A stretch of 64,000 nucleotides of DNA from NCBI GenBank assembly GCA_025667525.1, contig CM046878.1, positions 102,439,237 through 102,503,236 on the forward strand. Reading direction: 5' to 3'. The notes beneath the pieces are model-generated. The model did not search any database. It was not told the origin of the DNA and was given only the letters and a program-made list of their open reading frames with translations. This stretch comes from Glebionis coronaria (taxonomy: Eukaryota; Streptophyta; Magnoliopsida; Asterales; Asteraceae). Positions 21,655 to 33,686 of the stretch are shown here, in pieces; within the stretch, counting starts at the first letter, position 1, and the number at the start of each line of letters is the position of its first letter. The position numbers and the translations under genes are program-made.

Positions 21655-22519
21655 TATCCTTGTTCGGTATCATCTTATCCTGGTTAAGATTCAATAAGGT
21701 TCTGAAAGAACCATAAGCCAGGTACTGTGCGTTTGTATAGAACTATAGGTCACACATCGATTGTAACAACATCTACTAGGTAAGTCTATTGTCTGTTATT
21801 GACTTATAATAGATGACTATTAGTATTTCGTTTGGCATTACATGTTTTGTGTGACTAATGACACATAGACCCAAAACATGATCTAAAAGTAAACTTGATT
21901 CAAACAAATGTATAAAAATTGTCTCACCTTCTCGTTTTTTGACAGAACACTTGGATTTGACCACCTTACTTGGGTTCTGAAGACATATAATGTATGTATG
22001 TGACAAAATTGTTACCACTAGGCAACCAGGAAGGTTGATATACTTTCGGCCTTGGACACCATTTAGTTTAATTCCGGTTATGTGCCCAATCTTTTGATTG
22101 CAAACTCTGAAAGCTTATGGTCTCACTACACTCTATTTACACAGAATGAAGAAACTTATTTTTCCATACACACTTTGTCACATACACACACTTTAGGTGA
22201 AGTGTGCTTCAAGCGTCAGAGGCAGCTCCCCACACTACTATTCGAGGAAGTTGTTTCTAACTGTTTTTTTTAATCTCGTTCTTTTAGACAAGCTCTCCTA
22301 ATGGCATGGTTTAGACTAGCTCATGAACCCAAGCATAATACAGGTTTATGCACCTACGTCCAATATAATCACTGGTACATACGAACGTATGTAAGATCAT
22401 TATCCTTTTTTTTTTCTTTTTGAATTCAGGCATTAACATGTTATTAAACCTCCTTTGGTCATGCTTTGCTTTTGCGGTGGTTGATGGACCAAGCATATAT
22501 AGAGATTGATATTCATTTT
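21655..22519. other. Intergenic, no gene seen
   Basis: It includes a stretch at 22020-22110 related to 17345-17440 (TTGATATACTTTC, CTTGGACACCATTTAG), part of the duplicated aquaporin unit. It would hold the promoter of the minus-strand ORF, but no clear element was identified. Confidence 0.4.
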
Positions 22520-22675
22520 GTTGGTAATTTGGTTGCTGTCGGTCATGTTTAAGTTCTTCATGTTCCATCACGTTATCAGTATGCTAACATATTTACCAAG
22601 GGCTTACCTTACGTTTTATTTGATGAATTTTGTACCAACTTGAGCGTTCAGTCTCCCCCGCTCAAATTGCGAGTC
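22520..22675 (+). pseudogene. Remnant of copia pol C-terminus
   Basis: The frame from 22559 reads HVPSRYQYANIFTKGLP and continues YVLFDEFCTNLSV, the conserved tail of copia RNase H (usual form ADIFTKGLP...LF.EFR..L.V). A stop lies just upstream and nothing else of the element is recognisable. Confidence 0.7.
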
Positions 22676-23479
22676 ATGAGTTTAGTCAAAATATTATCTA
22701 GTTGGGCTCAAACCCGGTTCTAGGATATTCACTGTATGCTCTATATTGTACCACACTCAATATTATAATTCATTCAGTAATTAACCTCTTACATTCTACA
22801 GGTTTAGCATCTATCTGTAGGCGAGTTTACGTGAAGGCTAGATTGGTCCATGGGTATGTGTTTGTTCATAAGTCATGTCTGTCAAATATGGCTGAAATTT
22901 ATGTCACACCTTGTGATTCTCTTTTTTTCTTTCATCACATGTATTAATTGTATTTCACTTGGAAACTAAGGAGTAATATAGTAATTATAACTTTGCAAAG
23001 ATGTATGATTACCATGACTTGTTATTCATAAGTGTAATTTTGAAATCACCATTGAGTATGTTTATGTATTTGACACTTCCAATATTTATTGTATCACCTT
23101 CTTGATAACTCAGCTGAAAGTCGTTTGTGATGTCTCAAAATTAAAAAACCAAGAGATTTTGCGCAGTAGATCTCAAAATCTAGCTATTTTGAACTAAGTA
23201 TGCGTATTCACGGTTTACATTTATATGCTGAAGATCCTGAACTTTCGGCTTGTCCGACCTAACACCATCTAGCAAGGAAAAATGGTCGTTGAACTACGAA
23301 TTTTGCTCATCGCTTTTTGCAGTATTTCTAGCATGTAGTGATTTGTTTCAAATTGATACATATCCTTAGATGACATGTCTTTTGTCGTGCACCACCGTAC
23401 TTACGACATCAACATAACGCCAATAATTTGGTAGATATATCAGGTCTTCACTCATATTTCGTAAGTATATTCAAATAAT
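22676..23479. other. Intergenic, no gene seen
   Basis: The part from about 23230 to 23460 is a diverged copy of 18740-18970 (ATTTTGCTCATCGCT, TTGATACATATC, CGCCAATAATTTGGTAG). It marks the upstream end of the duplicated aquaporin unit. Confidence 0.5.
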
Positions 23480-23636
23480 GGCCAGGAATCAGCCATCCTG
23501 GCTCCATGGACGGTGCCAGCACAAATTATCTATATGCATGGGCCCTTAATGGTTAATAGTGAAATAGTATATTAGTTTATCAACCCCACTTACTTGGAAG
23601 TTTATGTCATAGAATATGAAATCATGCACTATATAA
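23480..23636 (+). promoter_or_regulatory. Promoter of TIP2 copy 3
   Basis: The shared block is at 23480-23522 and the TATA box TATATAA at 23630-23636, about 100 bp before the ATG. The extra upstream half GGAGCCAATTAATGG seen in copies 2 and 4 is missing here. Confidence 0.75.
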
Positions 23637-23731
23637 GCCTTAGTTGAAGCATCAACTAATCACAACTTGAGCAAAGTCAACCATCACATTTCTTTTGACT
23701 TTTAGTGCTTCTTTCTCCTAAGTTTTTAAAA

Positions 23732-24695
23732 ATGGTTAAGTTGGCATTTGGTAGCATTGGTGACTCTCTGAGTGGTGCTTCAGTTAAGTCTTACTTGGCT
23801 GAGTTCATTGCCACTCTTCTTTTCGTGTTTGCCGGTGTCGGCTCAGCTATTGCTTATGGTATGTTCATCTTTCTACGTTTCTTATTCCACATGTTGTGTT
23901 GATGATTAAGAGAAGTTATGCGACACCTTACTTTGTGAATTTAGCATCTAGTTAATTTGTGACATTTGCAGGCAAGCTCACATCCGATGCAGCACTAGAC
24001 CCTGCAGGGCTTGTCGCCATAGCCATAGCCCATGCACTTGCACTATTTGTTGGCGTTTCAATGGCAGCCAACATCTCTGGTGGACATTTGAACCCCGCTG
24101 TCACCTTCGGTTTGGCTGTTGGTGGTAACATCACCATCATTACCGGGCTATTTTACTGGATTGCTCAATCGCTTGGTTCCATTGTTGCATGCTTCCTCCT
24201 AAAATTCGTTACCGGTGGCTTGGTAAGTATTTCACAAAAGCAAAGTGATAAAGTACCATATGGCTGCTATAATATGGCTTAAATTTTTGGATGCCTACTT
24301 ACATATTCGGTATTTAACAGGCCGTCCCAACACATGGAGTTGCAGATGGCATGAGTGGTCTTCAAGGAGTTGTATTTGAGATTATCATAACTTTTGCTCT
24401 AGTATACACAGTGTACGCCACAGCAGCCGACCCTAAGAAGGGATCTCTTGGAACCATTGCACCAATTGCCATTGGGTTCATTGTTGGAGCCAACATTTTG
24501 GCTGCTGGACCTTTCAGCGGCGGATCAATGAACCCAGCTCGATCATTTGGACCCGCTGTTGTCAGTGGAGACTTCTCCCAGAACTGGATCTACTGGGTCG
24601 GCCCATTGATCGGTGGTGGCTTAGCTGGTTTAATATATGGTGATGTTTTCATTGGATCATACGAGGCACTTCCAGCCGCTGGAGACTATGCTTAA
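23732..24695 (+). CDS. TIP2: TIP2-type (delta) tonoplast aquaporin, copy 3
   Basis: Exons are 23732-23858, 23972-24222 and 24321-24695, with GT-AG introns of 113 and 98 nt, giving 250 aa. NPA motifs and the TIP2 filter residues (His63, His131, Ile185, Gly194, Arg200) are all present. It differs from copy 2 at residues 6, 37 and 168 (Ser here). Intron 1 is nearly identical to that of copy 2, so these two are the closest pair at the 5' end. A second in-frame ATG lies nine codons upstream (23705) before a GTTTTTAAAA stretch. The start at 23732 is chosen because all four genes align from MVKLA. Probably functional. Confidence 0.95.
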
Positions 24696-26201
24696 GAGCC
24701 TCTATTCTCTTTTCCATTTATTTTACATTTGTTTGCTGAACCATGCTTAAGGGCCCATGGTTTGAACTTGTATTCTGCCTTCTTTGTTTTCTCCTTTGTG
24801 AATATGCCATGCTTGCAATTGCAATTGCAATTTCGAAATGAGAAGAAGTGTTCATATGATCAAGTAGTAAAAAAAATTTGTCATCTTTTTGTCTCAATAT
24901 AACAAAATAAGCTTTTGATGACTTTAGTGCATCTTAAAACTAAAAAATGAAACGAATAACATAAATATAGTTTGCCTAATAGATGATTTCAATTTTATAC
25001 AGTAGATTGTAAGTATATAGTTTCATAAACTTTAGGTCACTCTCCACATTTGGATATTTGATCTATCTTTCGCACCTTTTGTATTTTGGTGATCATTTGA
25101 ACAATTAGCTGATAATCAACCGATTTTAATGTGAATCAAAATACGCGGGTTATGTATTGGTAGAATGGTAGTCCATTGGATTCTGTAATATATATGTTTG
25201 AGCCAGGGCTCGCTCCAAGTGTCTTTTGTTCGCCTTATAAACATATTATGTTTATGAAATATTTTTGAAATACATTATTGAAGGTCCCTGGACATGTGCT
25301 GAAACAAATAACTTGGAATATACATTAGTGGATGACCCACAAACACTTAAGTATCATGTCAGTCATCTTTGTTTGCCTCTGGTTGACTTGGTTATGATTT
25401 TTGACTGTTTATTTCCTTGTGAAACTGTTTGTGAACTCTAAAAGCTTATGATCTTGATACAAATACTCTTTCTCTGTACGGAGAATGAAGGATAATTTTC
25501 CATACACAACGATATCATGATTCATGCATATGCTGTTGTTTCGCTATATATATACACTATTCCATACTCGATATGATATGTACTTATTGAAAAATAGGTT
25601 CATCTTAGGTGGTAAGGGAAGGAACTAGGGATTAGGGTAACGAGTGAGCCTCGGATATATCCTTTTTTTCTCTTTGAATTGACATTTGTTATTAAACCTT
25701 CTTCTGTAGGGTGCACTGGTTTCTAGGATCGATCGAGGAGTTATTGGTGATCGGGTTTAGATCATCAAGGTAGCAGCAGGTGATCGATTGGATAAAGGGT
25801 TCTTTGTTTTTTGGTTTTGAAGATCGAAGATAGAGATCTGCCATTGTTAAGTTCCTGTGGTGGCTGGAGTATTAAGATGGAAGACAAAGATCGAATATAA
25901 AGAAGAAGGAAGACACGATTGTTTTTCTTTCTTTATAAAAAAAAGTCAACTGGGTTGTTAACATTGGGCCATATTTATTGTTGGGCGGCCAAAATTTATA
26001 TTGGGTAAAAGTATTAAGATTTTATAATTGTTTTATTAAAAACAAAAGATTAATACTTTGAAATTTTACACAAGGGGACTTCGTAATTCGTGATTGTGAG
26101 GTTTAACGTATCACAAGGTTTAGCGAGTTATCGAAGGGATTTTGTCGGTTTGTGATTGTGAGGTTTTCACAAGGTTTAGCAAATCAACAAAAGGATAAAG
26201 A
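24696..26201. other. Intergenic between TIP2 copy 3 and the copia gag
   Basis: The start is 3' UTR-like. A segment near 25310-25370 is related to 17105-17175. From about 25620 the sequence is unlike the aquaporin spacers and may be copia leader. I see no LTR matching 57860-58199 and no TGGTATCAGAGC primer site upstream of the gag ATG. Confidence 0.5.
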
Positions 26202-26420
26202 ATGACGGGAGCCAAGTTTGACATCGAGAAATTCGATGGAACTGGTGATTTCGGGTTATGGAGAATCAAGATGCGTGCTTTATTAATCCAGAACGGATGC
26301 GAAGCAGCTCTGGAGGCTTTACCCGCGAATATGGAAGCTGAAGAGAAATCTAAGCTTGACAAGAATGCTCACAGTGCCATGATTTTGTGTTTAGGTAACA
26401 AGGTCCTAAGAGAGGTTACC

Positions 26421-29420
26421 TGTAAAACCCGCATGCTTTTACCATGAACAGTAACCTTAAGATCGTACGTCCTAGATTAAAACTTACCTTATTCAGTATT
26501 GATCACATTCATGTGCTAATAATCAAGCAAGTGCATACGTGTATGACATGACAAGTATCGATTACGTACGAACTCATGATAAACAGTTAATAAATATGTC
26601 ACGTGAACATAATTAATCATGATCACCATTTAAAATACTAACTAGAATAATTACGTAAATACATATAATATAATTACGAGCGTTAAGATTACGGTAAACT
26701 ACATGATAAAATAAACAGAAACGCTTCAGACACGAACACGTTTAACCACGAACGAACACAAAACATCGGGACACGAGAAAACATTTGGGCTACCCCTTGT
26801 GGGCCCCATATCCACGAATTAAGGAAGAGAAATGGGCCTAGCCCATCATTTTTACTAAACAAGGGGGGTAAGGGAAAATTAGCTAGTCATTTTTCACTTT
26901 TCAAAAGAATTAACCAAAAACCTAATTTTGTTCTTCCTCCTCCCTTTTTCTTTCATTTGTGCCGCCACCTATAACACCACCATAGGTGGTTGTTTGTTGA
27001 TTTTGATCATAAATTCAAGAGTTAGAAACCGTGTTTGTTCATCCTCTTTCAAGATACGTAGTGGTATACCTTTCTAACCCTTCTTTTTAATTCTTTTTAA
27101 ATTCTTTTAATCTTTGATTATTTTCATGAACATGTTATTATTTTTCTTATTAAAACATGGTAATTAATCATTGATCTAACATGTTTTGGTATTAAATAAA
27201 ATCAAAGAATGATTTAAAAGGGGTGTTAGTTTTGGCCGCCTAGCAAACAAACCCGAGGGGGGTTTGGTTTGCTATTGCCGCCACCACCAAGACCATTTTT
27301 GGTCTTGGTTGGCTCATGTGGGACCCACGGCAGCAAGGAGGCACACGTGCCCCGGGTTTGGCTCGGGGTACGGTGTCGAATTCATGCCCGATTCATGGTT
27401 CGTTGGTTAAATCATGATCTATGTTACATGTTAATTTTTATGAATCATGAACTTAGGATATAATTAATTAATAACATGAAATATTAATTAAATCACGACT
27501 TAGGTTATTTTAATTATTAGTTTAACATGACATTAATTTAACCTAAGTATTTTTTATGTTATAAGTTATAATTAATTAATTATTAAAACATGCCTATAAT
27601 TAATTAATTTAGTCATGACTTAGGTTATATTATTAATAATAATAATACACATTTTAACCTAAGTATTTTCATTTCATTTTAATTAAAACATGTTATACCT
27701 TAATTAAAATGCTTAACCTATAGTTTAATTGAAATACAATTAAACTATACACTATATCATATGACTTAAGAAATCAGCTTATAAACACTTAGACTTATAT
27801 GTTAGCTTATGTAACCAGCTTAATTCTAATTATGGAAACTTCTATTTATAGAAACTTAATTAAATAAGGCAACTAATCTAATTATGGAAACCTTCTATAT
27901 ATGGAAATCAATCTATTTCAGGCAGCTAATCTAATCATGGAAACCTTCTATATATGGAAACTTATTTAATTAAGGCAGCTGATCTATTTTTGGAAACTTT
28001 CTATTTTTATAAACTAATCTATTTTAAGCAGTAAATTCTATTTTTGGAAACTTTCTATTTTTGGAAACTTTCTATTTTTGGAAACTTTCTATTTTTGGAA
28101 ACTTTCTATTTTTGGTAACTTTCTATTTTTGGAAACTTTCTATTTTTGGAAACTTTCTATTTTTGGAAACTTTCTATTTTTGGAAACTTTCTATTTTTGG
28201 AAACCTGCTATTTTTGGAAGGTTACTTATTATTACACAGTAAGTATAATAATGCATGAAACACCAGTAATACTTAATCAGAATACCAGATAAACACAGTT
28301 TAAGGCTCTAAACAGTGAACCATGACCTAAAACATACCAAATCAGCTAAAATGAGACACAAAACCCAGTACGTAATCAGTGAATCGATACTTATACACGT
28401 GTGTATTCATGTAGCGTTAGTGATCCAGAAGTAGGAGTCTTTCTTTCGTTCATTCACTGGACTTGAGGTACGGATTCCCGTCCTTTTAGTATGGACATTC
28501 CTTCCTTATTAGGATTTCCCCGTATGCAGCCAACTGTTTTCCCCAGCATTTGTTTTATTGTTTTGAACTGCTTATGTTAATTTAGCATAAACTATAGCCA
28601 TATACAAGCATGACCAGTTTCACCTAGTTATGGAGGTACCATAACCATAGCATTGGAGGCACCGATGTTATGACTTCCCCACGGCGGAGTGATTGCTCGT
28701 GGCGTCCCTTTCAGTTTTGGCCATATTATTATATCATGTGGGGCGTATGGGTGCATCCTAGTTACATGTTTTATTCAGTTTATCATGGTGAATGTGGTGT
28801 GTGCCTTGCACCCTTCACAAGGAGTTGATCCCTCCTACCCAAATCAGTATATTGATTAGAGGCATCCCCTCTAATCAGCATGATGAGGTCACCCCTCCAA
28901 GTATTCAGGCACGTGACCTTTTCATGACCTATATGGGCTATGGTATATTTATGTTAAAACAGTTTTCACAAGATAAACATAAGGCTTTTCAAACTATAAA
29001 ACCAGTTTTCTTGATACTTAACCAGTTACTCAGAACTTAGTCTTCCGCTGTTATATGTTACATGCTTATCCTATTTCATGCTTTATTGTACATCCGTGCA
29101 CTGAGCGTCTTGCTCAGCCGTTACTTTCCTTTCCATGTCCCAAAACGGCAGGTACCCAAGACTCGAGCATTTGGAGGACGCACATAGGATGGAAGCTGCC
29201 AGAGACTTCTTTTCCTTTTTGCCTTCATATAGTTATGCTTGTTTAGTCTTTTTTTTTCAGTTCATTTCCTTTATTTATGTTTTGGGCTTATGTTTGGGAA
29301 CCGATGTTTGATTCCGGTTTTCCCTTTGGTCATGTATGTTTTACTACATATCACCTTGCATGCTTTGATGACACGCCATAATCACGCGTGACATTCCATT
29401 TATCAAAATGGGGTGTTACA
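26421..29420 (+). repeat. 5' LTR, 3000 bp
   Basis: It contains a short GC-rich middle (27230-27370), a strongly AT-rich stretch with TTAATTAA words, and a 17-bp tandem repeat. It lacks the 11-bp and 9-bp insertions found in the 3' LTR near 35005 and 35555. Confidence 0.92.
28038..28220. repeat. 17-bp tandem repeat CTATTTTTGGAAACTTT, about ten copies
   Basis: A perfect or near-perfect 17-mer repeated about ten times. Because 17 is not a multiple of three, all frames stay open and give an artificial Phe/Trp-rich peptide. It is not a gene. Degenerate related words (GGAAACCTTCTATATATGG) extend upstream to about 27830. Confidence 0.9.
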
Positions 29421-29424
29421 ATTA

Positions 29425-29436
29425 TGGTATCAGAGC
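29425..29436 (+). other. Primer-binding site, initiator Met tRNA
   Basis: TGGTATCAGAGC, four bases after the end of the 5' LTR. Confidence 0.9.
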
Positions 29437-32400
29437 CAAGGCTTCGACCTGTAGGCTCTAAAACTCGACCTGTGACTAGTGGGTAGTCACCAGGAGCTTC
29501 CTAAGCCAACGATTGTTATTCCACGTATTGATGTTTCAGCGCGTTGTTGTTTTAACCATTATGTTTTCAGCACCTTTTTGTTTTAGCCATGACGTTTTCA
29601 GCACCTTGTTGTTTTCACCATGATGTTTTCACCAGTATCGTCTTACTAATATGGAATGAACAACCGTCATCCATACTTAGTTATGTGTCATTGTCTATGC
29701 ATGATGTTCCTCGTGAACTGTGACGATGTGGACTGACCCCAGTAGTTCATAATTTTCACATAAAATTTTTTCTGTTAAGTTTTGACAATGACTTTTAATT
29801 ATTATGTTTCATGCATTCATGCATTTATATCATATGTCATCTGTTGCAGGAATTTTGACTAAGTAATGGTTGGTACAGGACTGGCCCTATTTAGTCGCAT
29901 GTGCTTTTATCGAAACTTTTAACTTTGGGACCGACCCATAGGCGTCCCCTCGCCATGTCTTTTGTTTTGGAACCGACCCATAGGCGTTCCCTCGCACATG
30001 TAAAGGTTTTATAAACTACATTACGCATTCATGCACTGTTTTTCTTGCATAAAATTTTTCTCATGATTTAAATTGGCATAAATTTTTTTTCATGTCCCAT
30101 CATAAGTTATTATGTTCTTATGTCAAGTATGCCTTCATACTGTCATGGTTAACTTCAGTTTCATGCTGATTATGTTATACACTTCTTCGTAATAGATGGT
30201 TTCATGTTTCCTCATGATAATTCCGTCTTCATGTTGATTATGTTTCACGCCTCTTTTGTTATTTAAGTTGTCCTACAAGACATTGTTAGATTTCTTGAAT
30301 CATGCTTTCATGATAGTCATGGTTGGTTTTCATTGATCATGCTGTCAGGCACATCATCGTTGAATTTTGTGTAACCACACTTTAGCGTTTCTCTATGCAA
30401 CCAGAATGACGTCTATGCTAATACTGCCAGGTTATCATGATGGTTTTCCTAACCGTTTAACCGGTTTACTTTCCTTAAATCAGGACAAATGATCGAGCCC
30501 ATACCGATCATTTCATGTGCATTCCATGTGTACTCTACGTACCGTATTTCATGTGTATTACATGTACCTTAATCCATGTGTATTCCACTTGCAATACTTC
30601 ACGAGTATTCGCTAGTCGATTCTAAATCATCTCAGGCGTATGTTCACTTACTGATATTCTACAAGATTGTCGATGCCGCTCATAGCTTGGAGATGTTACT
30701 GAAGGTTGATGCTGCTGATGTTGGGAGACGCTACGAGATGCTGATGCTGATGCTGTTCACAACCTGGAGATCCTAAAAGACGAAGACAAAGGCGTCGGAG
30801 CAAAGCAATTGGACGAGAAGATGCTTCACCATCAAACAATTCCCATCAATCATTGTCCTAAATTCATAGTTACATGTCACACGTCGTTCGGCTGTCATTT
30901 CAGCCATGTGAGTGCAAACCAGTACCAGCCGGCCACTCAGCTAAATAGTTACATGAGTCACGGTCATGAGAATGACCGTCAGAGAACCGACAGACAAGAT
31001 GATAGTAACCACTACTATGACAGCAACTATCCTAGAAATCGCAACCGAGGCTCCGGCCACGGACGTGATCAGACATACAAATGATCAGTAGTCCAACCGA
31101 TCCGCCAATTCTGGCATATTAACCTAATATTTGTAGTTTTAATTGTTTCACATCTCGAGACACATGTCAAGACATCAGTCAAGACACATGTCTCACGTAT
31201 TCTTTCTAAGGACACATGTCAAGATACCAGTCAAGACATATGTCACGCTTACATTTCTCAAGACACGAGTCAAGACACATGACTCACGTCTGATTATGGA
31301 ACATTTCTAAGAAATTCAGGGTACCCTCCAACGGTATATCTATGTTGTTGTGCCATGTATTAATCAGGCCACAAGAATTTCAACACCATTATCGGCGCAG
31401 CAGTGAGAACTGTCACGTTGCCGATGTCACTTTCATTCCTTTGACCATAGTTCATATATTCATAACCATGAAGGACGCCTTTCGTATTTCCACGTATACG
31501 AAGATTTTCCGTCAGCTAAATGATGAGATCCAAGCTGCTAACGCATTTTCCTCGGACAGACACGAGATGAATTTATATCCTAATTATGTACTATGAACAC
31601 CACACCATGCTATGATTCATAATTATGTACAGTAACGTTCAGGCTCCTGAATACATTCAGCTTGATTTTCCATCCGAAAATCTTTACAAATTATCTATGC
31701 TTTTCAAGCACGTGCTTTTTAACCATATTGCTAAAATTTTCTAGCTGTCAGTAACCCACGACTACTAAGGTCCTTTTACGCATAACCAACGGATTATTCC
31801 AAAATTGTTCCTTACACTCCAGAAGAACCTTCTAGGAGAAGGATGGTACCATGAGATTATGTGTCGACTACGGTTGACTTAAACAAATCACCATTCATGA
31901 CCGTTATTCTCCTCCACGTATTGACAACATGCCCAATCGACCTTATAGTGTTAATCACTTTTCCAAGATCGAACTCACGATCATGCTGCCAACAGTGCCG
32001 AGTGAAAAAGCAGGACATGTCCATGACTGCTATTCGTACATGACTCGGTCATGCTAGATGTATGATTTTGAATTAGTCTCATCAATGCTCCAACCGCATT
32101 ATGGACTTAATTAATTGAGTTTCCATGAACTCCTAAACAAATTCATCAGCGTTTTCATTGAGAATAACCTGATTTCCTCTAAGCCTAGAGAAGAACAGGA
32201 AGACCATATCTGCACTATGTTGCAAATTCTATGACAAGGAAAATTCTACCTTTGAATATTTTTCCAATATCAATTCTGTTTGATTACAGTGACACGCTGA
32301 ATCACATGGGTTCCTACGGTTAATCTTACCATGACTCTGCTTATGACGTAAAGGAGAGAACCCTACACTACATTAGGTGTTCTAGAAAATCATACCCTAG

Positions 32401-33673
32401 GAGAAGTCTAGATTCAGAGACTCGGAGTTTCGCAAACTCCTAGGTATCAAGTTCTACGAAGCAAGATACAGTTACGTTCATATCTAGGTACCTGACATAC
32501 CAACAGGTTAAGATAGGACACCAACAAACTGGGATGTTTTCATCATATGAAATTGTGAATCGAAAAGGGACAAGATCTCCATGGATTTTAGTACCAGATT
32601 TCAGCAAACTCAGAAGAGGCAGGATGCTATCTGGGTTATTGCCAACAGTTTAATCAAGTCTGCAGAATCCTTACATCCGTACGGATTTCAGAACCAACAG
32701 ATTGAACGAACATGTTCCTGCCAAGGCTCATCCGATCACTTGGCAATCCCTCAGCTATCGGGTCAGACAAAGATTAGTAATTGTACTCCTAACTTACTTC
32801 ACGTCTTCATTCTAATTCCACGACTTGCTTTCGCGCTCACGTTCATGACACTATTCACGTTCATGATTGTATTTTGGCTTACGATTTTACGTTCATTTCT
32901 TTCCTCATTCTGGGAAGTTTGCAAGAACTTGTGAGACCAGACCCAAGTTTAGTATAACTCTCCCTCATCAGATAGACGTTTCACGTCATATTCCACGTCT
33001 CACCTTGTAGCGTCTGGCGTTACCGCCATTATATTCTATGATCACGATATGTCTCACATGTCATGTTCATTCCACGTTCCTCATATCATGATCAAGATAT
33101 GTTACACGTATCATGGATCACGATATGTTTACTCATACTACACTCGCCATATCTCCACGTAGCACGTTCAAAATGTTTTCACGTATCACGTTCAAAATTT
33201 TTCACGTACTACGTTTCTTTATGTCTCGCGCATCGTTTCTAATTATCAGCTAAGTCAGATGGTCTTGCATCGTAACGTTTCAGCTACCCTTGCACGTTAA
33301 CTCTTATTTCCTCGATCGAATGTAGGGGATCTACCTTCCGTTGATAACCAAGAATTTCTTCGTATTCCAAGTCAAGGTCATGAGGACCAAGATTTATCAT
33401 TAGTGTCAAGATTTTCTGAAGGAACCGTTCCAAGAGGGAGGCCACTTGGAAACGGACAAGTTCATCCGGACTTCTTATCCATTTTTCTCTTATCGATTAG
33501 ATATGTCTTTCAGTCACGTCACGTTCCATGTCTTTTCAAGACATGTCACGTTCCACGTTCCCTTCTACCATGTCACCTTCATTTCCGTTACCTTGCATAC
33601 CTTTCCAGTTTGATTCGGGTATGTTTCGCTTCCAGTTACTTTATCTATAATTCGGGGACGAATTATTCTTTTT
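29437..33673 (+). pseudogene. Decayed Ty3/gypsy gag-pol interior
   Basis: No long frame survives, but in shifting frames there are recognisable scraps. An Arg/Asn/Gly-rich gag-like tail lies at about 30950-31080. Reverse transcriptase lies at about 32086-32200: NAPTA, then MDLIN, then KFISVFIENNLISSK, where FIDDILIYSK is expected, so the catalytic Asp pair is lost. Integrase lies at about 32590-32660 (QKRQDAIWVI, usual form ...WVIVDRLTKSAHF), and FWEV at about 32910. Repeated ATGTCACGTT-like phrases occur at 33000-33600. This fits a chromovirus-like gypsy ancestor. The copy that inserted was already degenerate. Confidence 0.7.
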
Positions 33674-33686
33674 AGGGGGGAAGAAT
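33674..33686 (+). other. Polypurine tract
   Basis: AGGGGGGAAGAAT lies immediately before the TG of the 3' LTR, the expected site of plus-strand priming. Confidence 0.85.

Noticed and set aside
22702..22947. 81-codon frame with hydrophobic residues
   Set aside because: It lies just after a copia remnant, has no recognisable domain, and has no counterpart in the duplicated units.
28061..28258. Open frame with Phe/Trp-rich repeats (also 35337-35534)
   Set aside because: It is a by-product of the 17-bp repeat. A period not divisible by three keeps frames open without coding.
29425..29436. tRNA-like TGGTATCAGAGC sequences (also 4536-4549, 63194-63205)
   Set aside because: Only the primer-binding stretch complementary to a tRNA 3' end is present, next to an LTR; no tRNA gene fold.
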